Part shown: positions 1 to 6,663 of the stretch, one piece after another
Position numbering within the stretch: position 1 is the stretch's first letter
Layout of the letters: the number at the start of each line of letters is the position of its first letter
Origin: Candidatus Dormiibacterota bacterium
Lineage (GTDB): Bacteria > Chloroflexota > Dormibacteria > Aeolococcales > Aeolococcaceae
Assembly: GCA_003136295.1 (NCBI GenBank)
Contig: PLDZ01000168.1
Coordinates: 4,401-12,843, forward strand
Length of the DNA: 8,443 nt
Direction: 5' to 3'
Notes under the pieces: generated by a model
What the model was told of the DNA's origin: nothing
Databases searched by the model: none
What the model saw: only the letters and a program-made list of their open reading frames with translations
Made by a program: the position numbers and the translations under genes

Positions 1-722
1 TGCTTGCCGATCAGTGCTGCGTAACGCGAGTCGCCCGGCGCGACCGCGACGCCGGTGTCGCCGAGCATCGTCTCGGGACGCACGGTGGCGACCGTGATGC
101 TCTGGCCGCCCTCGACCGGATACTTCAGGTAATAGAGGGTATCGGTGTGCTCCTGCCAGTCGATCTCCTCATCGCTGATGGCGGAGCGGCAGCGCGGACA
201 CCAGTTGACGATGCGCGGGCCGCGGTAGACGAGTCCCTCGTCGAACAGCGTCTTGAACACGAGTCTGATGGCTCGCACGTACTGATCGTCGAGCGTGAAA
301 CGAGAACGCCCCCAGTCGCACGTGTATCCCATCCGTCGCATCTGCTCGTAGATGCGCCCGCCGTATTCCGCGTACCACGCGTCGACGCGGGCCTGGAACG
401 CGGCTCTGCCCAACGCCTCTTTGGTCGTGCCCTCTTCGTCGAGCTGCCGCTCGATGACGTTCTGTGTCGCGATCGCCGCGTGGTCGGTCCCGGGGCACCA
501 CTCCACCTCGAAGCCACGCATCCTTCGCTGACGGCACACGGTGTCCTGGATGGAGAACGTCGATGCATGGCCCATGTGCAGGACGCCGGTGATGTTGGGT
601 GGTGGGAGCGCGATGACGAATGCGGGTTTGGTGCTTGTGACATCGGCACGTCCGACTCCGAGCTCGCTCCAGCGCTCGCGCCACTTCGGTTCCACGCTGG
701 ACCAGTCGAAATGCTTTTCCAT
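1..722 (-). CDS. valS: Valine--tRNA ligase, N-terminal part (runs off the left edge)
   Basis: Class I aminoacyl-tRNA synthetase that charges tRNA-Val with valine in the cytoplasm and edits mischarged threonine. Only the first 240 codons are in the window, about a quarter of a usual ValRS of roughly 880 residues. The ATG is at 722-720. Visible signatures: the HIGH-type motif in PPPNITGVLHMGH (residues 40-52), the ValRS block GTDHAAIATQ (78-87) that contacts the adenylate site, the Cys-containing NWCPRCRSAISDEE block (173-186), and the start of the CP1 editing domain with TVRPETMLGD (213-222). The KMSKS motif, anticodon-binding domain and C-terminal coiled coil lie outside the window. No Shine-Dalgarno precedes the ATG, but a TATACT box sits 10 nt upstream. 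The gene follows clpX and a small unknown gene with a 31-bp gap, so it probably shares their transcript and may have its own promoter. The IleRS alternative is excluded by the ValRS-type motif wording. Confidence 0.97.
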   Translation of the reverse strand, partial: MEKHFDWSSVEPKWRERWSELGVGRADVTSTKPAFVIALPPPNITGVLHMGHASTFSIQDTVCRQRRMRGFEVEWCPGTDHAAIATQNVIERQLDEEGTTKEALGRAAFQARVDAWYAEYGGRIYEQMRRMGYTCDWGRSRFTLDDQYVRAIRLVFKTLFDEGLVYRGPRIVNWCPRCRSAISDEEIDWQEHTDTLYYLKYPVEGGQSITVATVRPETMLGDTGVAVAPGDSRYAALIGK

Positions 723-732
723 TGGGCGATTG

Positions 733-738
733 AGTATA
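733..738 (-). promoter_or_regulatory. Candidate -10 box of valS
   Basis: On the minus strand this reads TATACT (5/6 to TATAAT), with 10 nt between it and the valS ATG. Transcription would start about 4 nt before the start codon, giving an almost leaderless mRNA, which fits the absence of a Shine-Dalgarno sequence. No convincing -35 hexamer is seen at 16-18 bp spacing, so this rests on the -10 match and its spacing alone. Confidence 0.35.
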
Positions 739-753
739 TGGGCCGACCGGGTG

Positions 754-1341
754 TTACTCGCCCGCCGGGATCGTCGCGCCGGATTGCGCGTTGCGCCACT
801 CTGGCGTGAACGGCGACCCGATGTAGACGAGTTGTGGGGTCGAGGTGGCGAGCTGAGCGGCCGCGGCGCTCTCCCCCACCGCGGGGAAGCTCAGCGGAGC
901 GCCCGATCCCCGTGCGGAGATTTCGGTGACCGATCCGAAGTACGCCCGGCCGCTGCAGCCGACGTAGAACGAGATGAGTCCAACCAGTCGCGTGCTGCTG
1001 CCCGTCGTTTCCGGGGCTGCGAGCGGCACCACCACTGCTGCCGGTTGGCCGGCGTTGGCGGCGGTCACCCGCACGGGTTCCATGGGGGTGGCTCCGTCGA
1101 GGTTCGGGCTCACCACGGCCGCCGCGTTCTGGCCCACCTGCGCCAGCTGCTGAAGGTTCCCGGCGTCATACGACTGGTCGAAACCGCCGAGCGCTCGAAG
1201 CGACGCTGGCAGGCTCGCTGCCGGAACCGCAACCGCGCAGCCGGATGCGCTGTTGGTGATGACGTGCGTCAGCGTGATGAGCGTCACTGCAAAGAAGACC
1301 ACCACGGCCGCCGCAGCCAGAACAATGGCTCGGCGACTCAC
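754..1341 (-). CDS. Unrecognised membrane-anchored extracytoplasmic protein between clpX and valS
   Basis: 195 residues; I do not recognise the family. It starts with GTG at 1341-1339, two bases after the clpX TGA (TGAGGGTG), with no nearby Shine-Dalgarno, so it is probably translated by reinitiation after clpX. Residues 3-4 are Arg-Arg, followed by one strong hydrophobic segment (about 6-28), giving an N-in signal anchor or signal peptide. The rest is Ala/Ser/Thr/Pro/Val-rich and looks extracytoplasmic. There are only two cysteines, C35 (in SASGC) and C129 (in YVGCSG), which could form a disulfide. SASGC is a poor lipobox because Ala stands at -3. A central part with hydrophobic stretches (about 101-107 and 119-127) suggests a compact beta-rich domain. 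Its place between clpX and valS is the only functional hint; a periplasmic or cell-surface role is inferred from topology. Base composition matches its neighbours. Confidence 0.8.
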   Translation of the reverse strand: MSRRAIVLAAAAVVVFFAVTLITLTHVITNSASGCAVAVPAASLPASLRALGGFDQSYDAGNLQQLAQVGQNAAAVVSPNLDGATPMEPVRVTAANAGQPAAVVVPLAAPETTGSSTRLVGLISFYVGCSGRAYFGSVTEISARGSGAPLSFPAVGESAAAAQLATSTPQLVYIGSPFTPEWRNAQSGATIPAGE

Positions 1342-1343
1342 CC

Positions 1344-2633
1344 TCAGGCCGTACGCCCCTGCGCCGCCTCCTCGGTTGCACCGACGCGACGCTTGGGCTC
1401 CTCGGTGAGGAGCAGCGGTTCCACCCCTTCAAGAATCGCCTGCTCGGTGATCACGCAGCGCTTGATGTCCGGCCGGCTCGGCACCTCGAACATGCTGTTG
1501 AGCAGGACGTCCTCGATGATCGACTTGAGCCCGCGAGCGCCCGTGCCGCGCGCCAGGGCGCGTTCGGCGATGGCACGCAGCGCTCCCTCGTGGAACACCA
1601 ACTCGACGTCATCGAGCGCGAAGAACTTCTGGTACTGCTTGACAAAGGCGTTCTTCGGTTCCGTAAGGATGCGAATGATGTCCTCTTCGTCGAGGTAATC
1701 CAACGCGACGGTGATCGGAAGGCGGCCGACGAACTCGGGAATGAGGCCGTACTTCAACAGATCCTGAGCCTGCAGCTCGCGGAGCATCTTGGTGGTCTCC
1801 TTGGTCCGCGTCCCTCGAGGCTTGCTGTTGAAACCGATGACGCGCTTGCCCAGGCGGTGCTCGATGATCTTCTCGAGGCCGTCGAACGCCCCGCCGCAGA
1901 TGAATAGGATGTTGGTGGTGTTGATCTGGATGAAGTCCTGGTGGGGATGCTTGCGGCCGCCCTGCGGCGGCACGTTGGCGACGGTGCCCTCGAGGATCTT
2001 CAGGAGCGCCTGCTGGACGCCCTCGCCACTGACATCTCGCGTGATCGAAGGGTTGTCGCTTTTGCGGGCGATCTTGTCGATCTCATCGATGTAGATGATG
2101 CCGCGCTCTGCGCGCGCGATGTCGAAATCGGCAGCCTGAATAAGGCGAAGCAGGATGTTCTCGACGTCCTCACCGACGTAGCCGGCCTCGGTCAGGCTGG
2201 TGGCATCGGCGATACTGAACGGGACGTCGATGATGCGCGCGAGCGTCTGCGCGAGGAAGGTCTTGCCGCACCCGGTGGGTCCGACCAGCAGCACATTCGA
2301 CTTCTGCAGCTCCACGTCGCTGTTCGTCTTGGCATGCGCAATTCGCTTGTAGTGATTGAACACCGCGACCGAGAGCACCTTCTTGGCGTGCTCCTGGCCG
2401 ATGACGTATTGATCGAGCGATGCGGCGATGACCTGCGGGTTCGGGATCGTCCCGGGCTTGCCCCGCTTGGTCGTCGTCGACCGGTTGTCCTCTTCGAGGA
2501 CCTCCTGGCACAGGTCGATGCACTGGTCGCAGATGTACACGCCGGGACCCGCAACGAGCTTCCGGACCTGCTCCTGGCCCTTTCCACAGAAAGAGCAACG
2601 CGTGTGTCGCCGCCGGTCGTCGCGCTCAGTCAC
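1344..2633 (-). CDS. clpX: ATP-dependent Clp protease ATP-binding subunit ClpX
   Basis: AAA+ unfoldase that recognises tagged or misfolded substrates, unfolds them with ATP and feeds them into ClpP. At 429 residues it is full length for the family. Domains: an N-terminal zinc-binding domain with C13-x2-C16 and C35-x2-C38; Walker A GPTGCGKT (118-125); pore-1 loop GYVG (151-154); Walker B IIYIDE with D183/E184; the pore-2 loop in GGRKHPHQ (225-232); the ClpP-docking IGF tripeptide (266-268); and a sensor-2 GTGARGL segment followed by the small AAA+ domain. The C-terminal tail is short and charged. Start: GTG at 2633-2631, with Shine-Dalgarno GAGGGG 6 nt upstream; an ATG at 2638-2636 is out of frame and closes at once. 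clpP lies 52 bp upstream, and the next gene starts 2 bp after the stop. All functional residues are intact, so it should be an active ClpP partner. Confidence 0.98.
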   Translation of the reverse strand: MTERDDRRRHTRCSFCGKGQEQVRKLVAGPGVYICDQCIDLCQEVLEEDNRSTTTKRGKPGTIPNPQVIAASLDQYVIGQEHAKKVLSVAVFNHYKRIAHAKTNSDVELQKSNVLLVGPTGCGKTFLAQTLARIIDVPFSIADATSLTEAGYVGEDVENILLRLIQAADFDIARAERGIIYIDEIDKIARKSDNPSITRDVSGEGVQQALLKILEGTVANVPPQGGRKHPHQDFIQINTTNILFICGGAFDGLEKIIEHRLGKRVIGFNSKPRGTRTKETTKMLRELQAQDLLKYGLIPEFVGRLPITVALDYLDEEDIIRILTEPKNAFVKQYQKFFALDDVELVFHEGALRAIAERALARGTGARGLKSIIEDVLLNSMFEVPSRPDIKRCVITEQAILEGVEPLLLTEEPKRRVGATEEAAQGRTA

Positions 2634-2639
2634 GGCATA

Positions 2640-2645
2640 CCCCTC
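2640..2645 (-). promoter_or_regulatory. Ribosome binding site of clpX
   Basis: GAGGGG on the minus strand, 6 nt before the GTG at 2633. It decides in favour of the GTG start, since no in-frame ATG competes. Confidence 0.7.
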
Positions 2646-2668
2646 GGATTGTCTGCATTGCTACCAAC

Positions 2669-2680
2669 GACCGTACGGTC
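2669..2680. repeat. 12-bp perfect palindrome in the clpP-clpX gap
   Basis: GACCGTACGGTC is a perfect 12-bp palindrome inside the 52-bp spacer, centred about 41 bp upstream of the clpX GTG. As DNA it could be a dyad operator. As RNA it gives a 4-bp stem with a GUAC loop, and AAC and GUU flanking it could extend the stem around a 4-nt bulge. It does not match the CIRCE, CtsR or ClgR operators as I know them. No T-run follows, so it is not an intrinsic terminator. Confidence 0.5.
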
Positions 2681-2685
2681 TTCCG

Positions 2686-3387
2686 TTACGCGTGGGCTGT
2701 TGCACCGCCACCCGCCTGGGGTGTCTCGGTCTCGGGTGGGGCGCCGGGGGGCCGGCCACCGTTGCTGCTCTCACCGTTGGGGGCCCCACCGCTCTTGATG
2801 CGGCCCTGGATGATCTCGTCGATGAGGCCGTAGTCCTTGGCCTCCTCGGCGCTCATGAAGAAGTCACGATCGGAGTCGTGGTTGACGACTTCGATGGGCT
2901 TGCCGCTGTGATGCGCGAGAATCTCATCGAGGCGACGGCGCACGCGGAGGATCTCCTGCGCGTGGATCTGAATGTCCGTCGCCTGACCGCTGAAACCACC
3001 CGAAGGCTGATGAATGAGGACACGGGTGTTGGGCAGGCTGAGACGCATGCCCGCCGCACCACCGGCGAGCAGGATCGCCGCCATCGACGCGGCGATGCCC
3101 ATGCAGATGGTGCCGACACGCGGCTCGACGTACTGCATGGTGTCGTAGATGGCGAGGCCCGCATACACCGAACCGCCCGGTGAGTTGATGTAGAGCCAGA
3201 TGTCCTTCTCAGGATCCTCGCCGGCGAGGAACAGCAACTGCGCCATGACGACATTGGCCACCTGGTCGTCGATGGGCGTCCCGATGAAGATGATTCGGTC
3301 TTTGAGCAACCGCGAGTAGATGTCCATCCCGCGTTCGCCCCGATTCGTGGTCTCGATGACGTACGGGATCAGATTGGTCGGATTCAT
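2686..3387 (-). CDS. clpP: ATP-dependent Clp protease proteolytic subunit ClpP
   Basis: Serine peptidase that forms the two-heptamer barrel degrading polypeptides delivered by ClpX. The start is placed at the ATG 3387-3385 because MNPTNLIPYVIETTNRGER matches the usual ClpP N-terminus; the frame is open further upstream but only through the end of the permease gene. That gives 233 residues. The catalytic triad is Ser101 (GIAASMAA), His126 (VLIHQPSGG) and Asp175 (SDRDFFMS). The oxyanion and substrate-strand motif INSPGGSVYAG (67-77) is intact. Residues from about 198 to 233 are a Gly/Pro/Ala/Thr-rich tail beyond the folded core, making the protein about 30 residues longer than typical. There is no clear spaced Shine-Dalgarno (GGAAAAGG lies too close), but a perfect TATAAT lies 9 nt upstream. 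clpX follows 52 bp downstream. Only one clpP is seen here, unlike the clpP1-clpP2 pairs of many actinobacteria. Confidence 0.97.
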   Translation of the reverse strand: MNPTNLIPYVIETTNRGERGMDIYSRLLKDRIIFIGTPIDDQVANVVMAQLLFLAGEDPEKDIWLYINSPGGSVYAGLAIYDTMQYVEPRVGTICMGIAASMAAILLAGGAAGMRLSLPNTRVLIHQPSGGFSGQATDIQIHAQEILRVRRRLDEILAHHSGKPIEVVNHDSDRDFFMSAEEAKDYGLIDEIIQGRIKSGGAPNGESSNGGRPPGAPPETETPQAGGGATAHA

Positions 3388-3396
3388 ACCTTTTCC

Positions 3397-3402
3397 ATTA
3401 TA
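3397..3402 (-). promoter_or_regulatory. Candidate -10 box of clpP
   Basis: A perfect TATAAT on the minus strand, 9 nt before the clpP ATG and inside the 26-bp gap after the permease stop. Transcription would begin about 3 nt before the ATG, giving a nearly leaderless clpP mRNA. No good -35 is visible at 16-18 bp, where the region overlaps the end of the permease gene. Confidence 0.45.
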
Positions 3403-3413
3403 GGTGGCCTTTT

Positions 3414-4301
3414 TTAGTCGCGCTGCCGGAATCCATAGACCGCCAGGCTCATCATCAGCACCCCAAAGGCGAGCAGTACCGCCTCCTCCGGCCATACGGA
3501 GAGCGGGTGACCAAAGATGGTGAGGCCGAGGCTGTCCAGAACGCGTGAGGGGACCCCTGATGCGGTGAGCACGGTGCGCCGGAGCCCATCGATGCCGTAG
3601 CTGGCGGGGTCAAAACGCGTCAGCACGGAGAGCCACGCCGGCAGGTTCCCACCGAGAGGGAAGAGCGCACCCGCGAGAAAGAACAAGGGCATCATCAGGA
3701 AGTTCATCACCATCTGGAATCCCTGCATGGTGCGCATGCGTGCCGCCACCGCAACGCCTAGCGCACTCAGTGCGAAGGCGAACAGAAAGATCATCGGGAT
3801 CAGTTCGACGACGCCGAGCAATGTCAATTTCACGCCGACAAGTGGGGCGAGAATGAGGATGACAATGCCCTGGAACATCGCTTGGGTCGCGCCACCGAGC
3901 GTCTTGCCGATCGCCACGGCGGAGCGATGGATCGGAGCGACGAGCACCTCCTTTAGGAACCCGAACTCGCGATCCCAGACGATCGACATCGCGCCGAAGA
4001 TCGACGTGAACAGGACGGACATCCCAATGATGCCGGGAAAGATGAACTGCACATACTGCAGTGAGGATCCCGGGCCCCCGAACCCGCCCGTGCTGCCCCG
4101 CAACGACGAGCTCAGTCCGCTTCCGAAGACAAACAGAAACAGCACCGGCTGCGCGAGCGATGCAAACACCCGCATGCGGTCGCGCCAGTAACGGATGAGG
4201 TCGCGCTTCCAGATGATGTATATCGCGCGCATCGTGGCGCCGCGAATGTTCACGGCGCGTGCCTGCGGAATCGTTTGTGCGGTAAGCGCCTGTTCGCTCA
4301 T
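3414..4301 (-). CDS. ABC-2 type transporter permease (DrrB/NodJ-like)
   Basis: Membrane subunit of an ABC exporter, 295 residues. The start at the ATG 4301-4299 is chosen because it overlaps the ATPase stop in an ATGA arrangement and has GGGGAGG 9 nt upstream; an in-frame ATG six codons earlier would put that ribosome site inside the gene. After a cytoplasmic N-terminus of about 45 residues with a charged amphipathic part (WKRDLIRYWRDRMRVF), about six membrane segments follow, around VFASLAQPVLFLFVFG, FIFPGIIGMSVLFTSIFG, the segment ending LAPLVGV, MIFLFAFALSALGVAVAA, MMPLFFLAGALFPLGG and VLLAFGVLMMSLAVYGF. The pattern and the phrase FFLAGALFPL are typical of the ABC-2 membrane family that exports drugs, polysaccharides or lipids. 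The substrate cannot be told from sequence. It pairs with the ATPase encoded immediately upstream. It sits between tig and clpP, an unexpected place. Confidence 0.93.
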   Translation of the reverse strand: MSEQALTAQTIPQARAVNIRGATMRAIYIIWKRDLIRYWRDRMRVFASLAQPVLFLFVFGSGLSSSLRGSTGGFGGPGSSLQYVQFIFPGIIGMSVLFTSIFGAMSIVWDREFGFLKEVLVAPIHRSAVAIGKTLGGATQAMFQGIVILILAPLVGVKLTLLGVVELIPMIFLFAFALSALGVAVAARMRTMQGFQMVMNFLMMPLFFLAGALFPLGGNLPAWLSVLTRFDPASYGIDGLRRTVLTASGVPSRVLDSLGLTIFGHPLSVWPEEAVLLAFGVLMMSLAVYGFRQRD

Positions 4302-5284
4302 CGGCGTCCGCCTCCCCATATCCTGCCGAAGTTTCGCATCGTATCCAGTGAAGTGTTGCCCTGCTCACGAATGGCACGACCGGTGAGCTTGAGGAACACG
4401 TCGTCGAGGCTCGGACGTCGCGCGCTCACCGCGCTGATCGGCACGCTCAACTCGGCGAAGAGGCGCGGCATGAACGACGCGGAATCGGCGACCTCCACCA
4501 GAAGGGTGCCGTCGACCTGCGTCGAGTCGAGATGCATCAACAAGCGGAGTTGCTCAGCGGCGGCGGCGGTATCCGGGGTGGTGATGGTGACCACGTCGCC
4601 GCCCACCCTCGCCTTGAGTTCCGAGGGCGTCCCGAGCGCGACGATCTTGCCCTGGTCGATGATCGCGATCCGGTCACAGAACTCGGCCTCGTCCATGTAG
4701 TGCGTGGTCATGAAGATGGTGATGTGCTCGCGAGTCCGCACCGCGTGCAGGTAGTCCCAGATCTTGTTGCGCGTCTGTGGATCGAGACCGAGCGTGGGCT
4801 CGTCAAGGAACAGGACCTGCGGGTAATGGAGTATGCCCCGCGCGATCTCGAGACGCCGCCGCATCCCGCCCGAGTATGTGAGCACGGTCGACTCGGCACG
4901 ATCGGTCAGCTCGACAATCGAGAGTGCGTCATCGATGCGCTGCTTGCGGGTCGCGGCGGGCAGACCGTAGAGGTACGCGTGGAAGTCGAGGTTCTCGCGC
5001 CCGGTGAGCTGCCCATCGAGCGACGGGTCCTGGAAGACGAGGCCGATCCGCGCCCGGACGGCGCTCGGATCCTTGAGGACGTCGATGCCGGCAACCTGGG
5101 CGACGCCAGACGTCGGCCGGATCAGCGTGCACAGAATGCTGATCGTCGTCGACTTCCCAGCGCCATTCGGCCCCAGGAACCCGAAGATCTCGCCGGCGCC
5201 GACGTCGAGGTCGATGCCGCGGACCGCCTCGACCTTCCCGTAAGTCTTGACGAGGTCGCGGACGCTGATCACCGGCTGGCCCAT
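4298..5284 (-). CDS. ABC transporter ATP-binding protein (DrrA-like)
   Basis: Nucleotide-binding subunit that powers the ABC-2 exporter with the downstream permease. 328 residues. Walker A GPNGAGKST (38-46), Q-loop Q85 (VFQDPSLD), signature YSGGMRRRLEIARG (137-150), Walker B VLFLDEP (157-163), D-loop GLDPQTR (166-172) and switch histidine H195 (MTTHYMDEAE) are all present. A C-terminal domain of about 110 residues ends in RRPSLDDVFLKLTGR (289-303), the hallmark of the DrrA/daunorubicin-resistance ATPase family, followed by a short basic tail. All catalytic residues are intact. ATG at 5284-5282. No Shine-Dalgarno is visible, but TAAGCT lies 9 nt upstream, suggesting leaderless initiation. tig ends 39 bp upstream and the permease overlaps by 4 bp. 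Family assignment is firm; a drug-resistance role is only one option, as lipid or polysaccharide exporters share this sequence type. Confidence 0.95.
   Translation of the reverse strand: MGQPVISVRDLVKTYGKVEAVRGIDLDVGAGEIFGFLGPNGAGKSTTISILCTLIRPTSGVAQVAGIDVLKDPSAVRARIGLVFQDPSLDGQLTGRENLDFHAYLYGLPAATRKQRIDDALSIVELTDRAESTVLTYSGGMRRRLEIARGILHYPQVLFLDEPTLGLDPQTRNKIWDYLHAVRTREHITIFMTTHYMDEAEFCDRIAIIDQGKIVALGTPSELKARVGGDVVTITTPDTAAAAEQLRLLMHLDSTQVDGTLLVEVADSASFMPRLFAELSVPISAVSARRPSLDDVFLKLTGRAIREQGNTSLDTMRNFGRIWGGGRR
4311..4317 (-). promoter_or_regulatory. Ribosome binding site of the permease
   Basis: GGGGAGG on the minus strand within the last codons of the ATPase gene, 9 nt before the ATG at 4301. 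It selects this start over the in-frame ATG at 4319. Confidence 0.65.
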
Positions 5285-5293
5285 GCGCGGGTC

Positions 5294-5299
5294 AGCTTA
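5294..5299 (-). promoter_or_regulatory. Candidate -10 box of the ABC ATPase gene
   Basis: TAAGCT on the minus strand fits TANNNT and stands 9 nt before the ATPase ATG, the same geometry as at clpP and valS. No -35 is evident, and a TANNNT match alone is weak evidence. Confidence 0.25.
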
Positions 5300-5323
5300 C
5301 CCACGCACGCCCGAGATCACGCC

Positions 5324-6646
5324 TCAGGTTGCGACGAAGTCGGAGCCTCCCTCCGGGGTGACGATTTCGAGCAGCCGCTGACCGGCCGCGCGACGGCGCA
5401 GATCCCGGCGTGCAAGATCCTCTAAACGCCTCCGCTGGGCGGCATCGATCCGGCGCCCCTCGGCCACCGATCGAGCCTCGCGTTCCACCTGGGTCTCGTC
5501 GACCTCGATCCCTTCGGCGAGGGCAAGGGCGTCGAGTGCAAGTTCGAGCCGGACCCGGCTCGTCGCCGACTCACGGCGTTCGGCACGCAGCGCATCCATC
5601 GTCTGCCCGCTCATCTCGACATAGCGGTCAAGGGGGAGCCCCAACGACGCCAGCCGGTATTCGAGATCCGCAAGCTGGCGCTCGATCTCCCGCTCGATCA
5701 TGGCCTCGGGAACGTCCACGCGGACGTAGTCGCGAAGCGCCTCGAGCGCCGCACCTTCATGACGCTCGCGATCCTGGTCGGCGGCCTCGACGGCGAGGGC
5801 TGTTCGATAGTGCTCGCGAAGATCCTCCAGCGTGGGACCGTGCCCGTCGAGCACCGCGAGCGCGTCGTCTTCGGGGAGCAGGGTGCGCTCCCGGACGGCG
5901 TGCACGGTGACGTCGATCGTGACCGTGGCGCCTCGAAGCTCCTCCTGACGGTAGTCCTGGGGAAGGGTCGTCTCGAAGGTGCGCGATTCCCCCGCGGTCA
6001 GCCCGATGACGCCATCGACGATCGCCGGGATCACCAGCTCGCGATCCAGCTCCAGCTCCCGTTCCGCGCCATCACCGCCGGTGAGCACCTCGTCGCCCCG
6101 TCGCATCACCAGGGTGCAGCGGATGACGTCGCCGGCCTGAGCGGCTCGTTCGACGTCGGCGAGCTCGGAATGACGCCGGCGCGCCTCTTGGATCGCTTGG
6201 TCGACGCTCTCTTCCGTGATCTCGGTGGTCTCCATGGGCACCCGAAGCGAGAGGTAGTCGCGCAGGTCCACGTCGGGCTTGACCGTGACCGTGGCCGTGA
6301 ACTTCAGCGGCTGGTCGCGCTCGAGTTCGCCGAGATCGAGCTCGGGGTCGCCGACCGGCTCCACGCCCGTCTCGTCAACTGCGCGCCGGTAGAGCTCGGG
6401 GACCAGGTGGTCGACGGTCTCGTGCCGGATGGTCTCCCAGCCGATCGCTCGCTCGACCATCGCGGTCGGCGCCTTGCCGGGGCGGAAACCGGGAATACGA
6501 ACGCGCCCTGCGAGACGGCGGAGCGACGCCTGGACGGCGGCTTCGACCTCGTCCGCGGTGGCCTCGACCTGGAGGGCAACCTGCGATGCGGCCTTGCGCT
6601 CGAGCGTGACGGTCATCCTCGGAGTGTCGGTCATCTGGGTGCTCAT
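5324..6646 (-). CDS. tig: Trigger factor, ribosome-associated chaperone and peptidyl-prolyl isomerase
   Basis: Binds ribosomal protein uL23 at the exit tunnel and shields nascent chains. 440 residues from the ATG at 6646, the family's usual size. The N-terminal ribosome-binding domain carries the signature GFRPGKAP (53-60). The linker phrase VKPDVDLRDY (122-131) leads to a FKBP-like domain (about 168-260) with AQAGDV, the IPAIVDGVIGLTAGE stretch, LPQDYRQEELRG and a final VTVHAVRER strand. The rest is the long charged helical substrate-binding domain, with the typical VPEAMIEREIERQLADL helix. Start is uncertain: MTVTLERK at 6616 is where homology begins and has GAGG directly before it, while ATGs at 6634 and 6646 are also in frame; none has a well-spaced Shine-Dalgarno. 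The tRNA-Leu gene ends 17 bp upstream, so the tig mRNA 5' end may come from tRNA processing. The ABC ATPase follows after 39 bp. Confidence 0.96.
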   Translation of the reverse strand: MSTQMTDTPRMTVTLERKAASQVALQVEATADEVEAAVQASLRRLAGRVRIPGFRPGKAPTAMVERAIGWETIRHETVDHLVPELYRRAVDETGVEPVGDPELDLGELERDQPLKFTATVTVKPDVDLRDYLSLRVPMETTEITEESVDQAIQEARRRHSELADVERAAQAGDVIRCTLVMRRGDEVLTGGDGAERELELDRELVIPAIVDGVIGLTAGESRTFETTLPQDYRQEELRGATVTIDVTVHAVRERTLLPEDDALAVLDGHGPTLEDLREHYRTALAVEAADQDRERHEGAALEALRDYVRVDVPEAMIEREIERQLADLEYRLASLGLPLDRYVEMSGQTMDALRAERRESATSRVRLELALDALALAEGIEVDETQVEREARSVAEGRRIDAAQRRRLEDLARRDLRRRAAGQRLLEIVTPEGGSDFVAT

Positions 6647-6663
6647 ATTTCTGGGTGGGGCCG

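Noticed and set aside
2255..2285. ClpX P-loop with Cys instead of Ser (GPTGCGKT)
   Set aside because: This form is normal in actinobacterial-type ClpX and keeps the essential Lys and Thr, so it is not a defect.
541..2798. Long plus-strand reading frames (541-1698 and 1941-2798) opposite the unknown gene, clpX and clpP
   Set aside because: They are antisense to well-identified genes, have Arg-rich composition typical of GC-rich shadow frames, and show no recognisable domain.
3388..3495. Extending ClpP upstream of 3387 into the permease gene
   Set aside because: The added residues have no ClpP homology and would lie within the permease coding sequence; the frame is open there only by chance.
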